A stretch of 64,000 bases of DNA from Legionella sp. PATHC035 (GTDB taxonomy: Bacteria; Pseudomonadota; Gammaproteobacteria; Legionellales; Legionellaceae): NCBI RefSeq assembly GCF_026191115.1, contig NZ_JAPHOT010000001.1, positions 1,865,501-1,929,500 of the forward strand, in the 5' to 3' direction. Below the pieces are notes generated by a model, which saw only the letters and a program-made list of their open reading frames with translations, was not told the DNA's origin and did not search any database. The position numbers were made by a program, and so were the translations under genes. Below are positions 37,278 through 47,273 of this stretch, one piece after another; positions within the stretch are counted from its first letter, which is position 1; every line of letters begins with the position of its first letter.

Positions 37278-38577
37278 GCATTAATGCCTCAATTTCATCT
37301 ACATCCACAGGTAATGCGGCAGTTAAGACTTCATGCCCTGTTTTCGTGACTACCACATCATCCTCAATCCGTACACCAATACCCCACCAACGCTTATCCA
37401 CTCCCGCACTGTTTGGGCTAATGTATAAACCTGGCTCAACCGTTAAAACCATCCCGGGTTCTAAAGCGCGCCACTCACCATTAATTTTATAAAGACCGCT
37501 ATCATGAACATCCAATCCCAACCAATGTCCAGAATTATGCATGTAAAACGGTTTATATGCTTCTTGGGCAATCAACTCCTCTACATCTCCTTGTAAAATA
37601 CCCAAGGCGCATAATCCCTCAGTGAGAATGCGGACCATGATTTGTTGTACCCTATTCCACAAAAGACCGGGCTTAATCGCCGCAATCCCCGCTTTTTGGG
37701 CTTTGAGCACCAATTCATAAATACTTTTTTGTTCGGGGCTGAATTTGCCATTGATGGGAAAGGTTCGGGTAATATCCGCAGCATAATTTTCAAACTCCCC
37801 TCCTGCATCAATAAGAACTAAGCTGCCACGATGCAAAGGTTTGTTGTTTTCTGTATAGTGCAAAATACATGCATTTTCACCACTGCCCACAATAGGATCA
37901 TAAGCGACACTTCGGCAACCATGACGACTGAATTCATAAACAAGCTCTGCTTCAAGCTGATATTCATGCTCCAAATGCTTGCAACGACGCATGGTGTGTT
38001 GATGTGCTTGCACGGAAATGCTCGCTGCTCGACGCATTAAATCCAGCTCCGCATCGCTTTTAAATAAGCGCATTTCACCTAATATAGGCTCCAAATCACA
38101 CAACTGGTCTGGAACCTTAACCCCACGTCGTACTTGACCTTTAAGGGTTTTCAATGACTGCATAATCGTTTTTTCCATCTCTGGATTTCGAGCCAGTGCG
38201 CAATAAATGGCTGACTTACCATTTAATAATTTAGGCAGCTCCTCCTCAACACGGTCTATAGGAAAAGCAGCGTGCATACCCAACTCAGAAAGCGCCCCAT
38301 CTTGTCCAAGACGTTTTCCCGTCCATTGCTCTTCCGCCGGATTACGTGGGCGATTAAATAACACACACTGAGTATTTGCTCCTGCAATAACTACCAGTAA
38401 CGCATCAGGCTCATTAAATCCGGTGAGATAATAAAAATTACTGTCCTGACGAAAGCGATAATGCGCATCACCGTTACGTAATACTTCGTGAGCCGCCGGG
38501 ATAAGGGCAATACTGTCAGCGGGCAATTGTTGCGCTAATTTATTTCTTCTTATTTGGTATTCTTGTTGGGAAATCAT
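37270..38577 (-). CDS. pepP: Xaa-Pro aminopeptidase
   Basis: 435 residues with the creatinase N-domain (1-170) and the pita-bread metallopeptidase domain. The five metal ligands are visible: LVLIDAGGEFENYAADITRT (two Asp), the His in HNSGHWLGLDVHD, and Glu residues in EPGLYI and GVRIEDDVVV. It removes N-terminal residues in front of proline, using Mn. It keeps the classical place between ygfB and ubiH. Confidence 0.94.
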   Translation of the reverse strand: MISQQEYQIRRNKLAQQLPADSIALIPAAHEVLRNGDAHYRFRQDSNFYYLTGFNEPDALLVVIAGANTQCVLFNRPRNPAEEQWTGKRLGQDGALSELGMHAAFPIDRVEEELPKLLNGKSAIYCALARNPEMEKTIMQSLKTLKGQVRRGVKVPDQLCDLEPILGEMRLFKSDAELDLMRRAASISVQAHQHTMRRCKHLEHEYQLEAELVYEFSRHGCRSVAYDPIVGSGENACILHYTENNKPLHRGSLVLIDAGGEFENYAADITRTFPINGKFSPEQKSIYELVLKAQKAGIAAIKPGLLWNRVQQIMVRILTEGLCALGILQGDVEELIAQEAYKPFYMHNSGHWLGLDVHDSGLYKINGEWRALEPGMVLTVEPGLYISPNSAGVDKRWWGIGVRIEDDVVVTKTGHEVLTAALPVDVDEIEALMRD

Positions 38578-38590
38578 TGTAACTTCCTTT

Positions 38591-39190
38591 TTAATGAGTT
38601 ATTCCAGTATGGCCACCACGTTCTCTTTCATTCATAATTAAATCACTATGCAAACGCAGGACTGCCATCCGCGCATATTCACTGACTTCCATTAACGCAC
38701 GTTCATCTTCTTCATCAACATCCAAGGTATCACAATCAAGTTCAGCAAATTCAATAAGATGCTGAAATGCATCCTGAGCCTCTTCTTCATGCAATTGGTT
38801 AAGACCGATGCCCGCTAAAGTTAGTGCCTGGGTAAACCCTTCGCACCACTCACTAAAAGCTTGTGCCCTTAACAATAAAGATTCCTCTTCATCAGGAAGC
38901 ATCATTTGAAATTCAAAATCCAAACTGTTAATTTGTTGCTGGCTTATAGAAAATACAGCAAACATGGCTAAAACTGCATTACGGCTGGCTTCATCTTTTT
39001 TATTATTTAATAACGCACGTAAATAAGCTTCTCCTTGACTGTCAGCGCCAGCACACAGGTAACCACACATCATCCCATGCAATAAGCTGGCTGATATATG
39101 CAGCATTAAAACAGAAATGGATGCAGAAAATTCATCATAATCAGGTAAATGCAAGTGTTCTCTTTCTTCAGACATATTTAACTCATTCAT
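38591..39190 (-). CDS. ygfB: YgfB/YecA (UPF0149) family protein
   Basis: 199 residues. MMCGYLCAGADSQGEAYLRALL, EWCEGFTQALTLAGI and LMEVSEYARMAVLRLHSDL are the family signature segments. The start is placed at the first ATG; an ATG at 39175 with GAG six bases upstream is an alternative. Position ahead of pepP and divergent from zapA is conserved in gammaproteobacteria. Function is poorly known; the protein is soluble and acidic. Confidence 0.9.
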   Translation of the reverse strand: MNELNMSEEREHLHLPDYDEFSASISVLMLHISASLLHGMMCGYLCAGADSQGEAYLRALLNNKKDEASRNAVLAMFAVFSISQQQINSLDFEFQMMLPDEEESLLLRAQAFSEWCEGFTQALTLAGIGLNQLHEEEAQDAFQHLIEFAELDCDTLDVDEEDERALMEVSEYARMAVLRLHSDLIMNERERGGHTGITH

Positions 39191-39307
39191 AGAAAAAATA
39201 CCCCATGATACCCGATTTAATGCAAGCGTTCATCCTACTAATTGCTGCTTGCGAGCAAAATTGTTACTATTCATAACAGCTCTCTATGGAATTGCAAAGG
39301 TCTTATT

Positions 39308-39631
39308 ATGACGCAGATGAAATCGTGTACTGTTAAACTACTCAATAAAACATATGAAATTAAATGCCCGGAAGGTGAAGAACCCAATTTATTGCTTGCG
39401 GTGCAAAAATTAAATCATCAAATCATGATTAATAAAAAGAAATCGAAACAGTTGGACAATTTCCAAGCCTTATTGCTCGCGGCACTGGATATTAGTCATG
39501 AATTGATACTCTGTAAAAACAAACAAGCACACCAGCAACATCAGGTCACTCAATTTATTAACTCCCTTGAAAATAAAATCAATAAAATGGTGGGTGGAGA
39601 GATGATCGAACGAATTCCAGAAATGGATTAA
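39308..39631 (+). CDS. zapA: Cell division protein ZapA
   Basis: 107 residues from the ATG at 39308, with AAAGG eight bases upstream. TVKLLNKTYEIKCPEGEE and LLLAVQKLNHQIMIN form the ZapA head domain, followed by the long dimerising coiled coil (DNFQALLLAALDISHELI...FINSLENKINKMV). It bundles FtsZ filaments at midcell. Divergent from ygfB as in E. coli. The frame extends upstream to 39242 without a ribosome site. Confidence 0.87.
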   Translation: MTQMKSCTVKLLNKTYEIKCPEGEEPNLLLAVQKLNHQIMINKKKSKQLDNFQALLLAALDISHELILCKNKQAHQQHQVTQFINSLENKINKMVGGEMIERIPEMD

Positions 39632-39685
39632 TTGATTTATTCTGGATTTGCAAAAAATGTTACCACGTCGTTTGCGGGAAAGATG

Positions 39686-39720
39686 GCCCACATGATTCAT
39701 CTCTTGTCATGTGGGCTTTG
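39686..39720 (+). terminator. Terminator hairpin after zapA
   Basis: A perfect 10-bp stem, GCCCACATGA (39686-39695) with TCATGTGGGC (39707-39716), has an 11-base loop and is followed by TTTGTTG. It starts 54 bases after the zapA stop. It shares its last bases with the RNA candidate at 39715, so one of the two readings may be wrong. Confidence 0.6.
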
Positions 39721-39860
39721 TTGATTGATACTGTGGAAGAATAGGATAAGCACTAAGCTTTCTATTATTCCCGTAAAGGTGAGCATCCCTGTTAGGCACC
39801 ATGCCCAATTGGGATTACCGCCTTCGCTGAAATGACCTGCGATTTTTTCAACAAAGCTTA
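39715..39860 (+). ncRNA. ssrS: Candidate 6S-like RNA
   Basis: GCTTTGTTGA (39715-39724) pairs perfectly with TCAACAAAGC (39848-39857), closing a region of about 140 bases between zapA and the next gene. Inside, GGTGAGCAT at 39779-39787 equals a block of the E. coli 6S RNA arm. In many gammaproteobacteria 6S RNA (ssrS) lies directly downstream of zapA. 6S RNA binds the sigma70 holoenzyme and mutes transcription in stationary phase. The size is on the short side and the start collides with the zapA terminator, so the call is tentative. Confidence 0.4.
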
Positions 39861-39899
39861 ATAATAGGGACAATCGATCTTGATTAAAAGGACTTAAAA

Positions 39900-41471
39900 A
39901 TGAGACGCCAATGGTATATAGGATTTGGAGTAGCCTTATTATTTACTCTTGCCCTTTTTGCGATGTTCCATAGCATCGAATGGTTTTTCGCTTTTCTCAT
40001 TCCCGTTATTGTGATTTGGATCTACGATTTGATTCAAAAAGAGCATACCATTCTGCGTAACTTTCCCGTCTTGGGACATGTGCGCTATTTTTTAGAATTT
40101 CTACGTCCAGAAATTCAACAATATTTTATTGCGACCGATGAAAGCGAACTTCCTTTTAATCGTGAAATACGATCCCTCATTTATGAGCGCGCCAAAAATA
40201 CTCGTGACACAGTCCCTTTTGGTACCGAGCGCGATATTTTAAGTGTTGGCTATACATGGGCCCTACACTCTTTGGCTCCGAAACATCATTCGGAGGTTGA
40301 ACCACGAATTATGGTAGGTGGCCCAGATTGTCTCCAACCTTACAGTGCCTCTCGGTTTAATATTTCCAGCATGAGCTTTGGAGCACTGTCTGGCAAAGCA
40401 ATTATGGCCATGAACAAAGGAGCCCAGATTGGTGGTTTTTACCAAGCCACCGGTGAAGGAGGGTTAAGCGCTTATCATTTACAGGGTGGCGACCTGGTAT
40501 TTCAATTTGGAACTGCCTATTTTGGTTGTCGTGATGCACAAGGGAATTTTGACGAAAAAGAGTTCGCCGCTGAAGCCAATCGTAACGAAGTAAAAATGAT
40601 CGAAATTAAACTCTCGCAAGGAGCCAAACCCTCTCATGGAGGCATCTTGCCTGCTGCCAAGTTAACAGAGGAAATTGCAAGAGTAAGAAAAGTCCCTATG
40701 GGTCAGGATGTACTCTCTCCTATCGCTCATTCTGCGTTTACCACTCCGGTAGAGTTACTTTATTTCATAAAAAAATTACGCGATTTATCGCATGGCAAAC
40801 CCATTGGCTTTAAATTATGTCTGGGCCGAAGAGATCAATTTCTTGCCATTTGTAAAGCCATGTTAAAAACCAATATCCTGCCTGATTTTATTACTGTTGA
40901 TGGTGCTGAAGGAGGCACTGGGGCTGCGCCTGAGGAATACATTAATTTTATAGGCACACCGTTGGAAGCAGGGTTAGTCTTTGTGCACAATGCCTTAGTA
41001 GGGATTAATGTAAGGGATAAAATTCGTGTTATCTGTAGTGGTAAGATTGCGAACGGATTTGATATTCTGACTAATATCGCATTGGGTGCTGATATGTGTA
41101 ATTCTGCACGCGCAATGATGATGGCTACCGGTTGCTTACAAACAAAACAATGTAATGCGAATACTTGCCCCACAGGAGTAGCCACGCAAAATAAACGCTT
41201 GCAATATGGCCTTGTTGTCGATCAGAAAAAACATCATGTAGCCAACTTTCATAAAAACACCATGAAAAGCTTTTTAGAAATGGTTGGCGCGCTCGGTTTA
41301 GATAATCCCAGCGATTTAAAACCCATCCACATCATGAGGCGGGTCAGCGTGCAAGAAGTTAAAACATTTAATGAAATATACGATTATCTTACACCAGGAC
41401 AACTATTAGGCTCCGATATTCCCCAGAGTTATAAATCTCATTGGGAAATGGCCGATCCGGATAAATTTTAA
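39900..41471 (+). CDS. FMN-binding glutamate synthase family protein
   Basis: 523 residues. Two N-terminal membrane segments (ALLFTLALFAMFHSIEWFFAFLIPVIVIWIY) anchor a large cytoplasmic FMN/Fe-S domain of the GltB central type: SMSFGALSGKAIMAMNKGA, GEGGLS, SHGGILPAAKLT, TVDGAEGGTGAAP and the cysteine cluster CLQTKQCNANTCPTGVATQ for the Fe-S centre. There is no glutaminase domain, so it is not a complete glutamate synthase; such stand-alone proteins have uncertain substrates. AAAGGA precedes the ATG. Single gene. Confidence 0.87.
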   Translation: MRRQWYIGFGVALLFTLALFAMFHSIEWFFAFLIPVIVIWIYDLIQKEHTILRNFPVLGHVRYFLEFLRPEIQQYFIATDESELPFNREIRSLIYERAKNTRDTVPFGTERDILSVGYTWALHSLAPKHHSEVEPRIMVGGPDCLQPYSASRFNISSMSFGALSGKAIMAMNKGAQIGGFYQATGEGGLSAYHLQGGDLVFQFGTAYFGCRDAQGNFDEKEFAAEANRNEVKMIEIKLSQGAKPSHGGILPAAKLTEEIARVRKVPMGQDVLSPIAHSAFTTPVELLYFIKKLRDLSHGKPIGFKLCLGRRDQFLAICKAMLKTNILPDFITVDGAEGGTGAAPEEYINFIGTPLEAGLVFVHNALVGINVRDKIRVICSGKIANGFDILTNIALGADMCNSARAMMMATGCLQTKQCNANTCPTGVATQNKRLQYGLVVDQKKHHVANFHKNTMKSFLEMVGALGLDNPSDLKPIHIMRRVSVQEVKTFNEIYDYLTPGQLLGSDIPQSYKSHWEMADPDKF

Positions 41472-41624
41472 GTTTAAAAGCCATAACATGGCTTGTCTAG
41501 CGCATGCAACCAGGATACTGTCAACGAGTACTCCTGGCCGCAAGCAATCCCATCTTCTACAGCCATCGGTATAAATGACTTGAAGATAATGAGATTTTCA
41601 GACTAAGACCATCCAAGCAATGCG

Positions 41625-42179
41625 TCACTTCCATTTAATATTGCATCCCAAACTTGGCTTTTGTTCTGGACTCACTGGTTTACCGGCAAGGAGACTATCC
41701 AGGGCATTTTGTAAATGCGAGCCAGTTACCGGTTTGTTATTTCCCGGTGTTGATTCATCCAAACAGCCGCGATAGACACAAAGCATGTCTTTATCAAAAA
41801 TATAAAAATCAGGGGTACACGCTGCCTTATAGGCTTTGGCCACTTCTTGTGATTCATCATACAAATAAGGGAAAGAATAATGAAAGTTTTCCGCTTCCAC
41901 TCGCATTTGTTCTGGGCCATCAGCAGGATATTTTTCGGCATCGTTAGAACTGATTGCAACAAATTGAATCCCTTTTTTCTGATAAGTTTCGGCTAATTCA
42001 ACTATTTTTGTCTGAATATGTTTCACATAAGGACAATGATTACACAAAAACATAATCACTGTTGCAATGGGTGATTTAATCTGTCCAAGGGAAACCAATT
42101 GATCATTGCGTGTATCTACTAAAGTAAAATCAGGCGCCTTACTTCCTAATGGAAGCATGTTTGAAGCAGTTGCTACCAT
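41625..42179 (-). CDS. Thioredoxin-fold peroxiredoxin-like protein
   Basis: 184 residues, no signal peptide. APDFTLVDTRNDQLVSLGQI starts the AhpC/TSA-like fold, and the active-site loop is FLCNHCPYVKH with two Cys spaced C-x-x-C. FVAISSNDAEKYPADGPEQM and CTPDFYIFDKDM are typical of the PRX-like1 subgroup. Probably a cytoplasmic thiol oxidoreductase; partner unknown. Single gene. Confidence 0.87.
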   Translation of the reverse strand: MVATASNMLPLGSKAPDFTLVDTRNDQLVSLGQIKSPIATVIMFLCNHCPYVKHIQTKIVELAETYQKKGIQFVAISSNDAEKYPADGPEQMRVEAENFHYSFPYLYDESQEVAKAYKAACTPDFYIFDKDMLCVYRGCLDESTPGNNKPVTGSHLQNALDSLLAGKPVSPEQKPSLGCNIKWK

Positions 42180-42538
42180 AATTACCCCTTATTAACTCAA
42201 AATAGTCGCTAGAACACTAGCGTATTCGTCTCGAATCCTCGTTGCAGGAGAACATCGACAAATGGATTGAGTGAACATCAATTGAAGTGTCGCGTGCTCT
42301 TCAATTTGAACAAAATTTTAAAAAAGAATTGCGGGTGCATGGTAAACGAAAAATCCAGGGTAATCAAATGGCTCATTCTGAACTGCTGAGTGATGGCTTA
42401 ATCCATAGAAATCAATTTCCTAAGACTGATATTTTACCATAGTTCATTTTATTTACTTACTAGGCAGTTTAAAGGCAAACAAGCTCTATTTTATCTATAC
42501 TTTGGATACAGGTCGCTTCACAAATTAAGGTGTTAAAA
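42180..42538. other. Intergenic region with a short coding-like remnant
   Basis: About 360 bases between divergent genes. From 42275 to 42442 a 55-codon frame without ATG (containing RALQFEQNFKKELRVHGKRK) has protein-like composition, opens right after a stop and has no ribosome site; it may be the relic of a lost gene. Otherwise AT-rich promoter-type sequence. Confidence 0.3.
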
Positions 42539-44941
42539 ATGGCTTATGACGCATTAGATTTGCCCCGAGACAAAATGGAAGAACTTCTTCGAGAATTTGA
42601 TCGATTAATGGAGGAACTGGAACATTCTTTTGATAGCCTCTCTCAAGAAGATAAATCCGTTTTGGATGGTCTAGAGGATGATCTGGCTGAATTAAGCGAA
42701 CTTCAAGAGGGCAAGAATGACACGCCACCACTTGCAGTGGAAAAGCTCTTTGAGTTAGATCTTCATACCGCCCTACGCACCGTTATTGCTGAATTCCGAC
42801 CCACAAAAATTGGTGATTTACAGATGCAATGTCAAAAGTTGATCGATCACCACGGTTTTGCGACCTTCCAAGAAAGCTTTGATGCGTTGTTGATTGAGGC
42901 TGAATCGTTAAAAAGCCAGGAATTGAGAGCCATGAAGCATATTAATCGCTACATGATGAACAAAATGGCAGATACCTTTGCCGCTATCGCCGCAGAAGGC
43001 TCAAAAGACTACGCTAAAAGCGTTATCAATGTACTTAACTTAAATCAGTATTTTCGGGAAGAAGGCCTTGAGGCTGCGAAAACTGGCAGTAAAAAAGCCC
43101 AGGAAATGGCCATCAAAAGGGTTGAGTCGGAAGCGGCTCAAGCACGAGAGGAAATAAGAGGGGAACTGAAAGAGAACATAGAGGCAATAAAAAAACAAGG
43201 GTCGCCAGAAGAGGCCCAGAAAGACTTGATTGAAAAAGCCAATGAGGAAGCCACCCAGAAATTGGCTGCGATTAATCAGGAAACCGCAAAGAAGATCACC
43301 GTAATTAAAGAACAAAAGGACTGCCTTTACCTCGTTAAGGAACTAGCCATCAATCTCTCTAAGGCTAAAGCAGCTCAAGAGATAGAGCAGATAAAAAAAC
43401 AAACGCCTGTAGATGAACAAGAGCAGATGATTGAGCAAGTCAACCAGGCGACCGAAAAGGAGATTGCCGCGATTAATGCCCAAGAGGACCGTCTTCAATT
43501 GGCCAAGGAGATGGCTATCAAAGTCGCTCAGACTGAAGCATTCACAAAAATAAGGGAGATAAAACAAAAGGCTATCTCTGAGGCAGAACAAAATCAACTC
43601 ACGGAACAAGTGAACAAGGAAACCTCCGTAGAAATCAATGCAATTCAACAGATGGAAGAAATACCACCCAATTATTACGTCCTAGCTGAACGTCGTATTT
43701 TTGAAGAACAGGTATTTCAGGCCGCAGAGAAAGACGGATACCAAAAGGCGAAAAAACTGACCATCAAAGCCATTGAATCGGAGCGAGACAACAAAATAGA
43801 GCAACTTAAACATCAAGAGCTTCCTGAAAATGAACCATTGATTGAGCAAGTCAGAAAAGAAGCCGCGGAACAAATCAGTGCAATCGAACAGATGAAAACC
43901 ATGCCACTGGATTATTATATCGAAGCAGCACGGCGAAAGATGCTCGTAGACGATACACGTAAAAAAACTCTTTTTCAGCGCTATGATAAAATAGCTGATT
44001 TCGTACTCAAAGACATCCTGTCAAGAGAATCAATCGATGAACGAACCCTGGCAATGGAGCGTTATCTGTTAATCACTGAAAAACTGATGGCGCAAAAACA
44101 TTATGATGCCGCACTCCCCATTTTTGGAGCATTACAACAAACGCCGATCTTTCGTTTGGCCAAAACAAAAGAGGGATTATCAACTCATGCGCAGCAGGTT
44201 TTAGAAAAACTCGGTGAATTGCAGAACGATGCAAAGAATTTTGCTGCGATTAGAGGGCGTTGTGAGCGTGAAAATACTTACGTTCCTTTGAATTTCACAG
44301 TGACTGATATTACCTTTTCTACAGATGATGTGAATCCATTTATTTTAGATAGCAAAGGAAAAATCGTAAGGGGCTGTGATAAATTACCCGGCATGGAAAG
44401 AATAATTTCAAACTGTGTTAAAGCTGCGGCAACCAAAGCCGCTGAACCTGACAGCACCCTATCCCTAGAGATGGAAGCACACCGCGAGGAATTAGCCACA
44501 AAAACAAAAAGAGAGATAGAAACAGCTCAAGATAAAGCGTCACAGAAGTGTGAGACTCGAGGTGCACTTCCTGAAGCCAGCGCCTTATTTTCTAAATCCA
44601 AGTTAAAAAAATTAATTCACTTAGGGATAGTAGTGCCTCCCAAGAGAAGTGAACAAACACGGAAAATAGAGGAAGCCTTTCACGACTTAAAAAATCGGAT
44701 ACTAAGCAAGTTAGATCATCTAAAAAATGCAGTAGCCCGCTATGAAGACAAAGCCGAACGTAAACTCTCTTCTATTGTAGAAAAAATGCAACATGCAGTT
44801 ACCCCTCTTTTTGAACGAATACACACCTCATTAAAAGAGTCCATTCAAAACAGCAGTCAGAGATTTCGTGAGTTAATGCAGGCCTCTAAAAATAAAAAGG
44901 AAAATGAAGATCAGGAAGGTGAACGCCCCCATAATTTTTAA
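42539..44941 (+). CDS. Repetitive coiled-coil protein, effector candidate
   Basis: 800 residues from the ATG at 42539 (AAGG eight bases upstream; a GTG three codons earlier lies inside that site). The middle (about 190-480) has four diverged repeats of about 70 residues of the form IK.VESEAA...I..IKKQ..PEE...LIE..NEEATQKLAAINQ; two of them end in a PPNYYVLAERR/PLDYYIEAARR motif. Flanking regions are helical and charged, and the tail is acidic/charged (NKKENEDQEGERPHNF). No enzyme motif was found. Coiled-coil repeats and tail suggest a Dot/Icm scaffold-type effector, by inference. No family recognised. Confidence 0.6.
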   Translation: MAYDALDLPRDKMEELLREFDRLMEELEHSFDSLSQEDKSVLDGLEDDLAELSELQEGKNDTPPLAVEKLFELDLHTALRTVIAEFRPTKIGDLQMQCQKLIDHHGFATFQESFDALLIEAESLKSQELRAMKHINRYMMNKMADTFAAIAAEGSKDYAKSVINVLNLNQYFREEGLEAAKTGSKKAQEMAIKRVESEAAQAREEIRGELKENIEAIKKQGSPEEAQKDLIEKANEEATQKLAAINQETAKKITVIKEQKDCLYLVKELAINLSKAKAAQEIEQIKKQTPVDEQEQMIEQVNQATEKEIAAINAQEDRLQLAKEMAIKVAQTEAFTKIREIKQKAISEAEQNQLTEQVNKETSVEINAIQQMEEIPPNYYVLAERRIFEEQVFQAAEKDGYQKAKKLTIKAIESERDNKIEQLKHQELPENEPLIEQVRKEAAEQISAIEQMKTMPLDYYIEAARRKMLVDDTRKKTLFQRYDKIADFVLKDILSRESIDERTLAMERYLLITEKLMAQKHYDAALPIFGALQQTPIFRLAKTKEGLSTHAQQVLEKLGELQNDAKNFAAIRGRCERENTYVPLNFTVTDITFSTDDVNPFILDSKGKIVRGCDKLPGMERIISNCVKAAATKAAEPDSTLSLEMEAHREELATKTKREIETAQDKASQKCETRGALPEASALFSKSKLKKLIHLGIVVPPKRSEQTRKIEEAFHDLKNRILSKLDHLKNAVARYEDKAERKLSSIVEKMQHAVTPLFERIHTSLKESIQNSSQRFRELMQASKNKKENEDQEGERPHNF

Positions 44942-45253
44942 GTCTGCACCAGGCCATTCTTGACTTTCATCGAGATGGCCATGGTATAATCAGCTTAACC
45001 CGATAGCGAGAGATTTTAGAACCAATGCTAACAGCATGGGAAGCATCCTGAAATCGGCGTTGTGCAAGCCCACCATGAAGTGGGAAGCCTGAACCGATTC
45101 ATTCGCTACCCACTTGAACCTCAGGGTTCATAATCCATGTCTGTCGGGCTCCTTTCTTTCGAGATGCAACCCTCTGAGCAAATGCAAAATGTTCGTCACC
45201 CGAGGTACTAATCTTGGTAAATAGTCGTGTTGGGTATCGAGTGACTGATGGCG
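44942..45253. other. Intergenic region without recognised gene
   Basis: 312 bases between convergent genes. Small inverted repeats are visible, such as CCCAC/GTGGG (about 45070-45085) and TGAACC/GGTTCA (about 45116-45131). The pattern is suggestive of a degenerate repeat or mobile-element end, but I cannot identify one. Confidence 0.35.
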
Positions 45254-47242
45254 TTACTTCATCAATTGCTCTTTCAATAAAAGATACTCATCTCTAATCT
45301 TGGCTGCTGCTTCAAACTCCATGTTTTTGGCATGCAAATACATTTGTTTTTCCAAGGTATTGATGTGTTTCACTAATTCTTGAGTTGACCAGTGCAAATA
45401 TTCTGGGCTCGGTTCTGCAACAGCGGTGGTGCGTTTTCCTTGATAAGCGCCCTCCATAATGTCTGTTATGGATTTACTAATCCCTTTGGGGGTAATGCCA
45501 TGCGCTTCATTATATGCCTTTTGCTTTTCGCGTCTTCTGTTGGTTTCATCAAGCGCTCTTTGCATGGAGCCTGTGATTTTATCAGCATAAAGAATGGCAC
45601 GTCCCTTCACGTTACGCGCAGCTCGCCCTATGGTCTGAATCAGAGAGCGATCAGAGCGTAAAAAACCTTCTTTATCAGCATCAAGAATTGCAACCAAGGC
45701 GACTTCGGGCATATCCAACCCTTCACGTAATAAATTGATCCCTACCAAAACATCAAATACACCTAAGCGCAAATCACGAATGATCTCCACTCGCTCCACC
45801 GTATCGATATCTGAATGCAAATAACGTACTTTAACGCCATGCTCATTCAAATAATCGGTTAAATCCTCCGCCATGCGTTTCGTTAAAGTGGTCACTAAAA
45901 CGCGTCCATTTTGTTGGATCACTTGACGAATTTCTGACATTAAATCATCAACTTGAGTGCGCACCGGCCGAATTTCGACTTCAGGATCGATAAGCCCCGT
46001 GGGACGCACTACTTGTTCTGCAACATTATCCGAATGTTCTTGTTCGTAAGAGCCTGGAGTAGCTGAAATATAAATCGTTTGTGGTGAGCGTGCTTCAAAC
46101 TCTTCAAAACGTAACGGTCGATTATCCAGGGCCGAAGGAAGTCTAAAACCATACTGTACCAATGTCTCTTTGCGAGAACGATCACCTCGGTACATACCCC
46201 CGATTTGGGGTACAGTAACGTGGGACTCATCGATAATCAGCAGGGCTTCTTTAGGCAAATAATCAAATAAAGTGGGCGGTGGTTCACCCGCCTCACGCCC
46301 TGATAAATAGCGGGAATAATTTTCAATACCCGAGCAATACCCCAATTCCAGCATCATTTCCAGATCAAAAAAAGTGCGCTGTTCCAAACGTTGGGCTTCA
46401 ACGAGTTTATTTTGCTCTTTAAATTCAGCGAGACGCTCTTGTAACTCTTCTTTGACCGAATCTACAGTTTGCAAAATACGATCACGAGGAGTCACATAAT
46501 GGGTTTTAGGGAAAATAGTAATCCGGGGGAAGCGTTGCAAAATTTCACCAGTAAGCGGGTCAAACTGAGCAATGTTTTCAACCTCATCATCAAATAATTC
46601 GATGCGTACCGCATCGCGTTCTGAATCGGCTGGAAAAATATCAATAATATCCCCATGCACGCGAAACTGACCACGTTCTAGGGACAAGTTGCTGCGAGTG
46701 TACTGCATTTCAGCAAGTCGTCTTAGAATTTTACGCTGATCGGATTGTTCTCCACGGGAAAGATGTAATACCATACGCAAGTAGGAATCAGGATCACCCA
46801 AACCATAAATTGCAGATACGGTTGCGACGATGATCGCATCTTTACGTTCAATTAAGGCTTTGGTTGCAGACAAACGCATCTGTTCTATGTGCTCATTGAT
46901 GGATGAATCTTTTTCAATAAAGGTATCTGACGCGGGTACATAAGCTTCTGGCTGATAATAATCATAGTAGGAAACAAAATATTCGACCGCGTTGTCGGGG
47001 AAATATGCTTTAAATTCGCCATAAAGCTGAGCCGCAAGCGTTTTGTTGGGAGCCATAATCAGGGCAGGCCGGCGCATGGTTTGAATAACATGTGCTATAG
47101 TAAAGGTCTTGCCCGAGCCAGTAACCCCCAAAAGGGTTTGTTTGGATAAACCAGATTCCAAGCCTTCAATTAATGAGGCTATGGCGGTCGGCTGGTCACC
47201 AGCGGGCTTATAATCAGCATATAGTTTAAATAAATCTTTCAT
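45254..47242 (-). CDS. uvrB: Excinuclease ABC subunit B
   Basis: 662 residues. Walker [16 protein letters not shown] and the beta-hairpin [18 protein letters not shown], which clamps damaged DNA, are intact. Helicase motifs [22 protein letters not shown] and [26 protein letters not shown] are in order. The C-terminal UVR domain ([24 protein letters not shown]) binds UvrC. It acts in nucleotide excision repair with UvrA and UvrC. Divergent from aspC with only 31 bases between the starts. Confidence 0.97.
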   Translation of the reverse strand: MKDLFKLYADYKPAGDQPTAIASLIEGLESGLSKQTLLGVTGSGKTFTIAHVIQTMRRPALIMAPNKTLAAQLYGEFKAYFPDNAVEYFVSYYDYYQPEAYVPASDTFIEKDSSINEHIEQMRLSATKALIERKDAIIVATVSAIYGLGDPDSYLRMVLHLSRGEQSDQRKILRRLAEMQYTRSNLSLERGQFRVHGDIIDIFPADSERDAVRIELFDDEVENIAQFDPLTGEILQRFPRITIFPKTHYVTPRDRILQTVDSVKEELQERLAEFKEQNKLVEAQRLEQRTFFDLEMMLELGYCSGIENYSRYLSGREAGEPPPTLFDYLPKEALLIIDESHVTVPQIGGMYRGDRSRKETLVQYGFRLPSALDNRPLRFEEFEARSPQTIYISATPGSYEQEHSDNVAEQVVRPTGLIDPEVEIRPVRTQVDDLMSEIRQVIQQNGRVLVTTLTKRMAEDLTDYLNEHGVKVRYLHSDIDTVERVEIIRDLRLGVFDVLVGINLLREGLDMPEVALVAILDADKEGFLRSDRSLIQTIGRAARNVKGRAILYADKITGSMQRALDETNRRREKQKAYNEAHGITPKGISKSITDIMEGAYQGKRTTAVAEPSPEYLHWSTQELVKHINTLEKQMYLHAKNMEFEAAAKIRDEYLLLKEQLMK

Positions 47243-47273
47243 ATCTTATTAGTATATCGCACAGGAGCAACAA

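Noticed and set aside
42275-42442. 55-codon frame with protein-like composition
   Set aside because: No start codon signal and a stop directly upstream; at best a relic, recorded with the intergenic region.
43040-43873. Several long antisense frames opposite the coiled-coil gene
   Set aside because: They are produced by the Lys/Glu-rich repeats read backwards (Phe/Leu-rich translation) and have no starts with ribosome sites.
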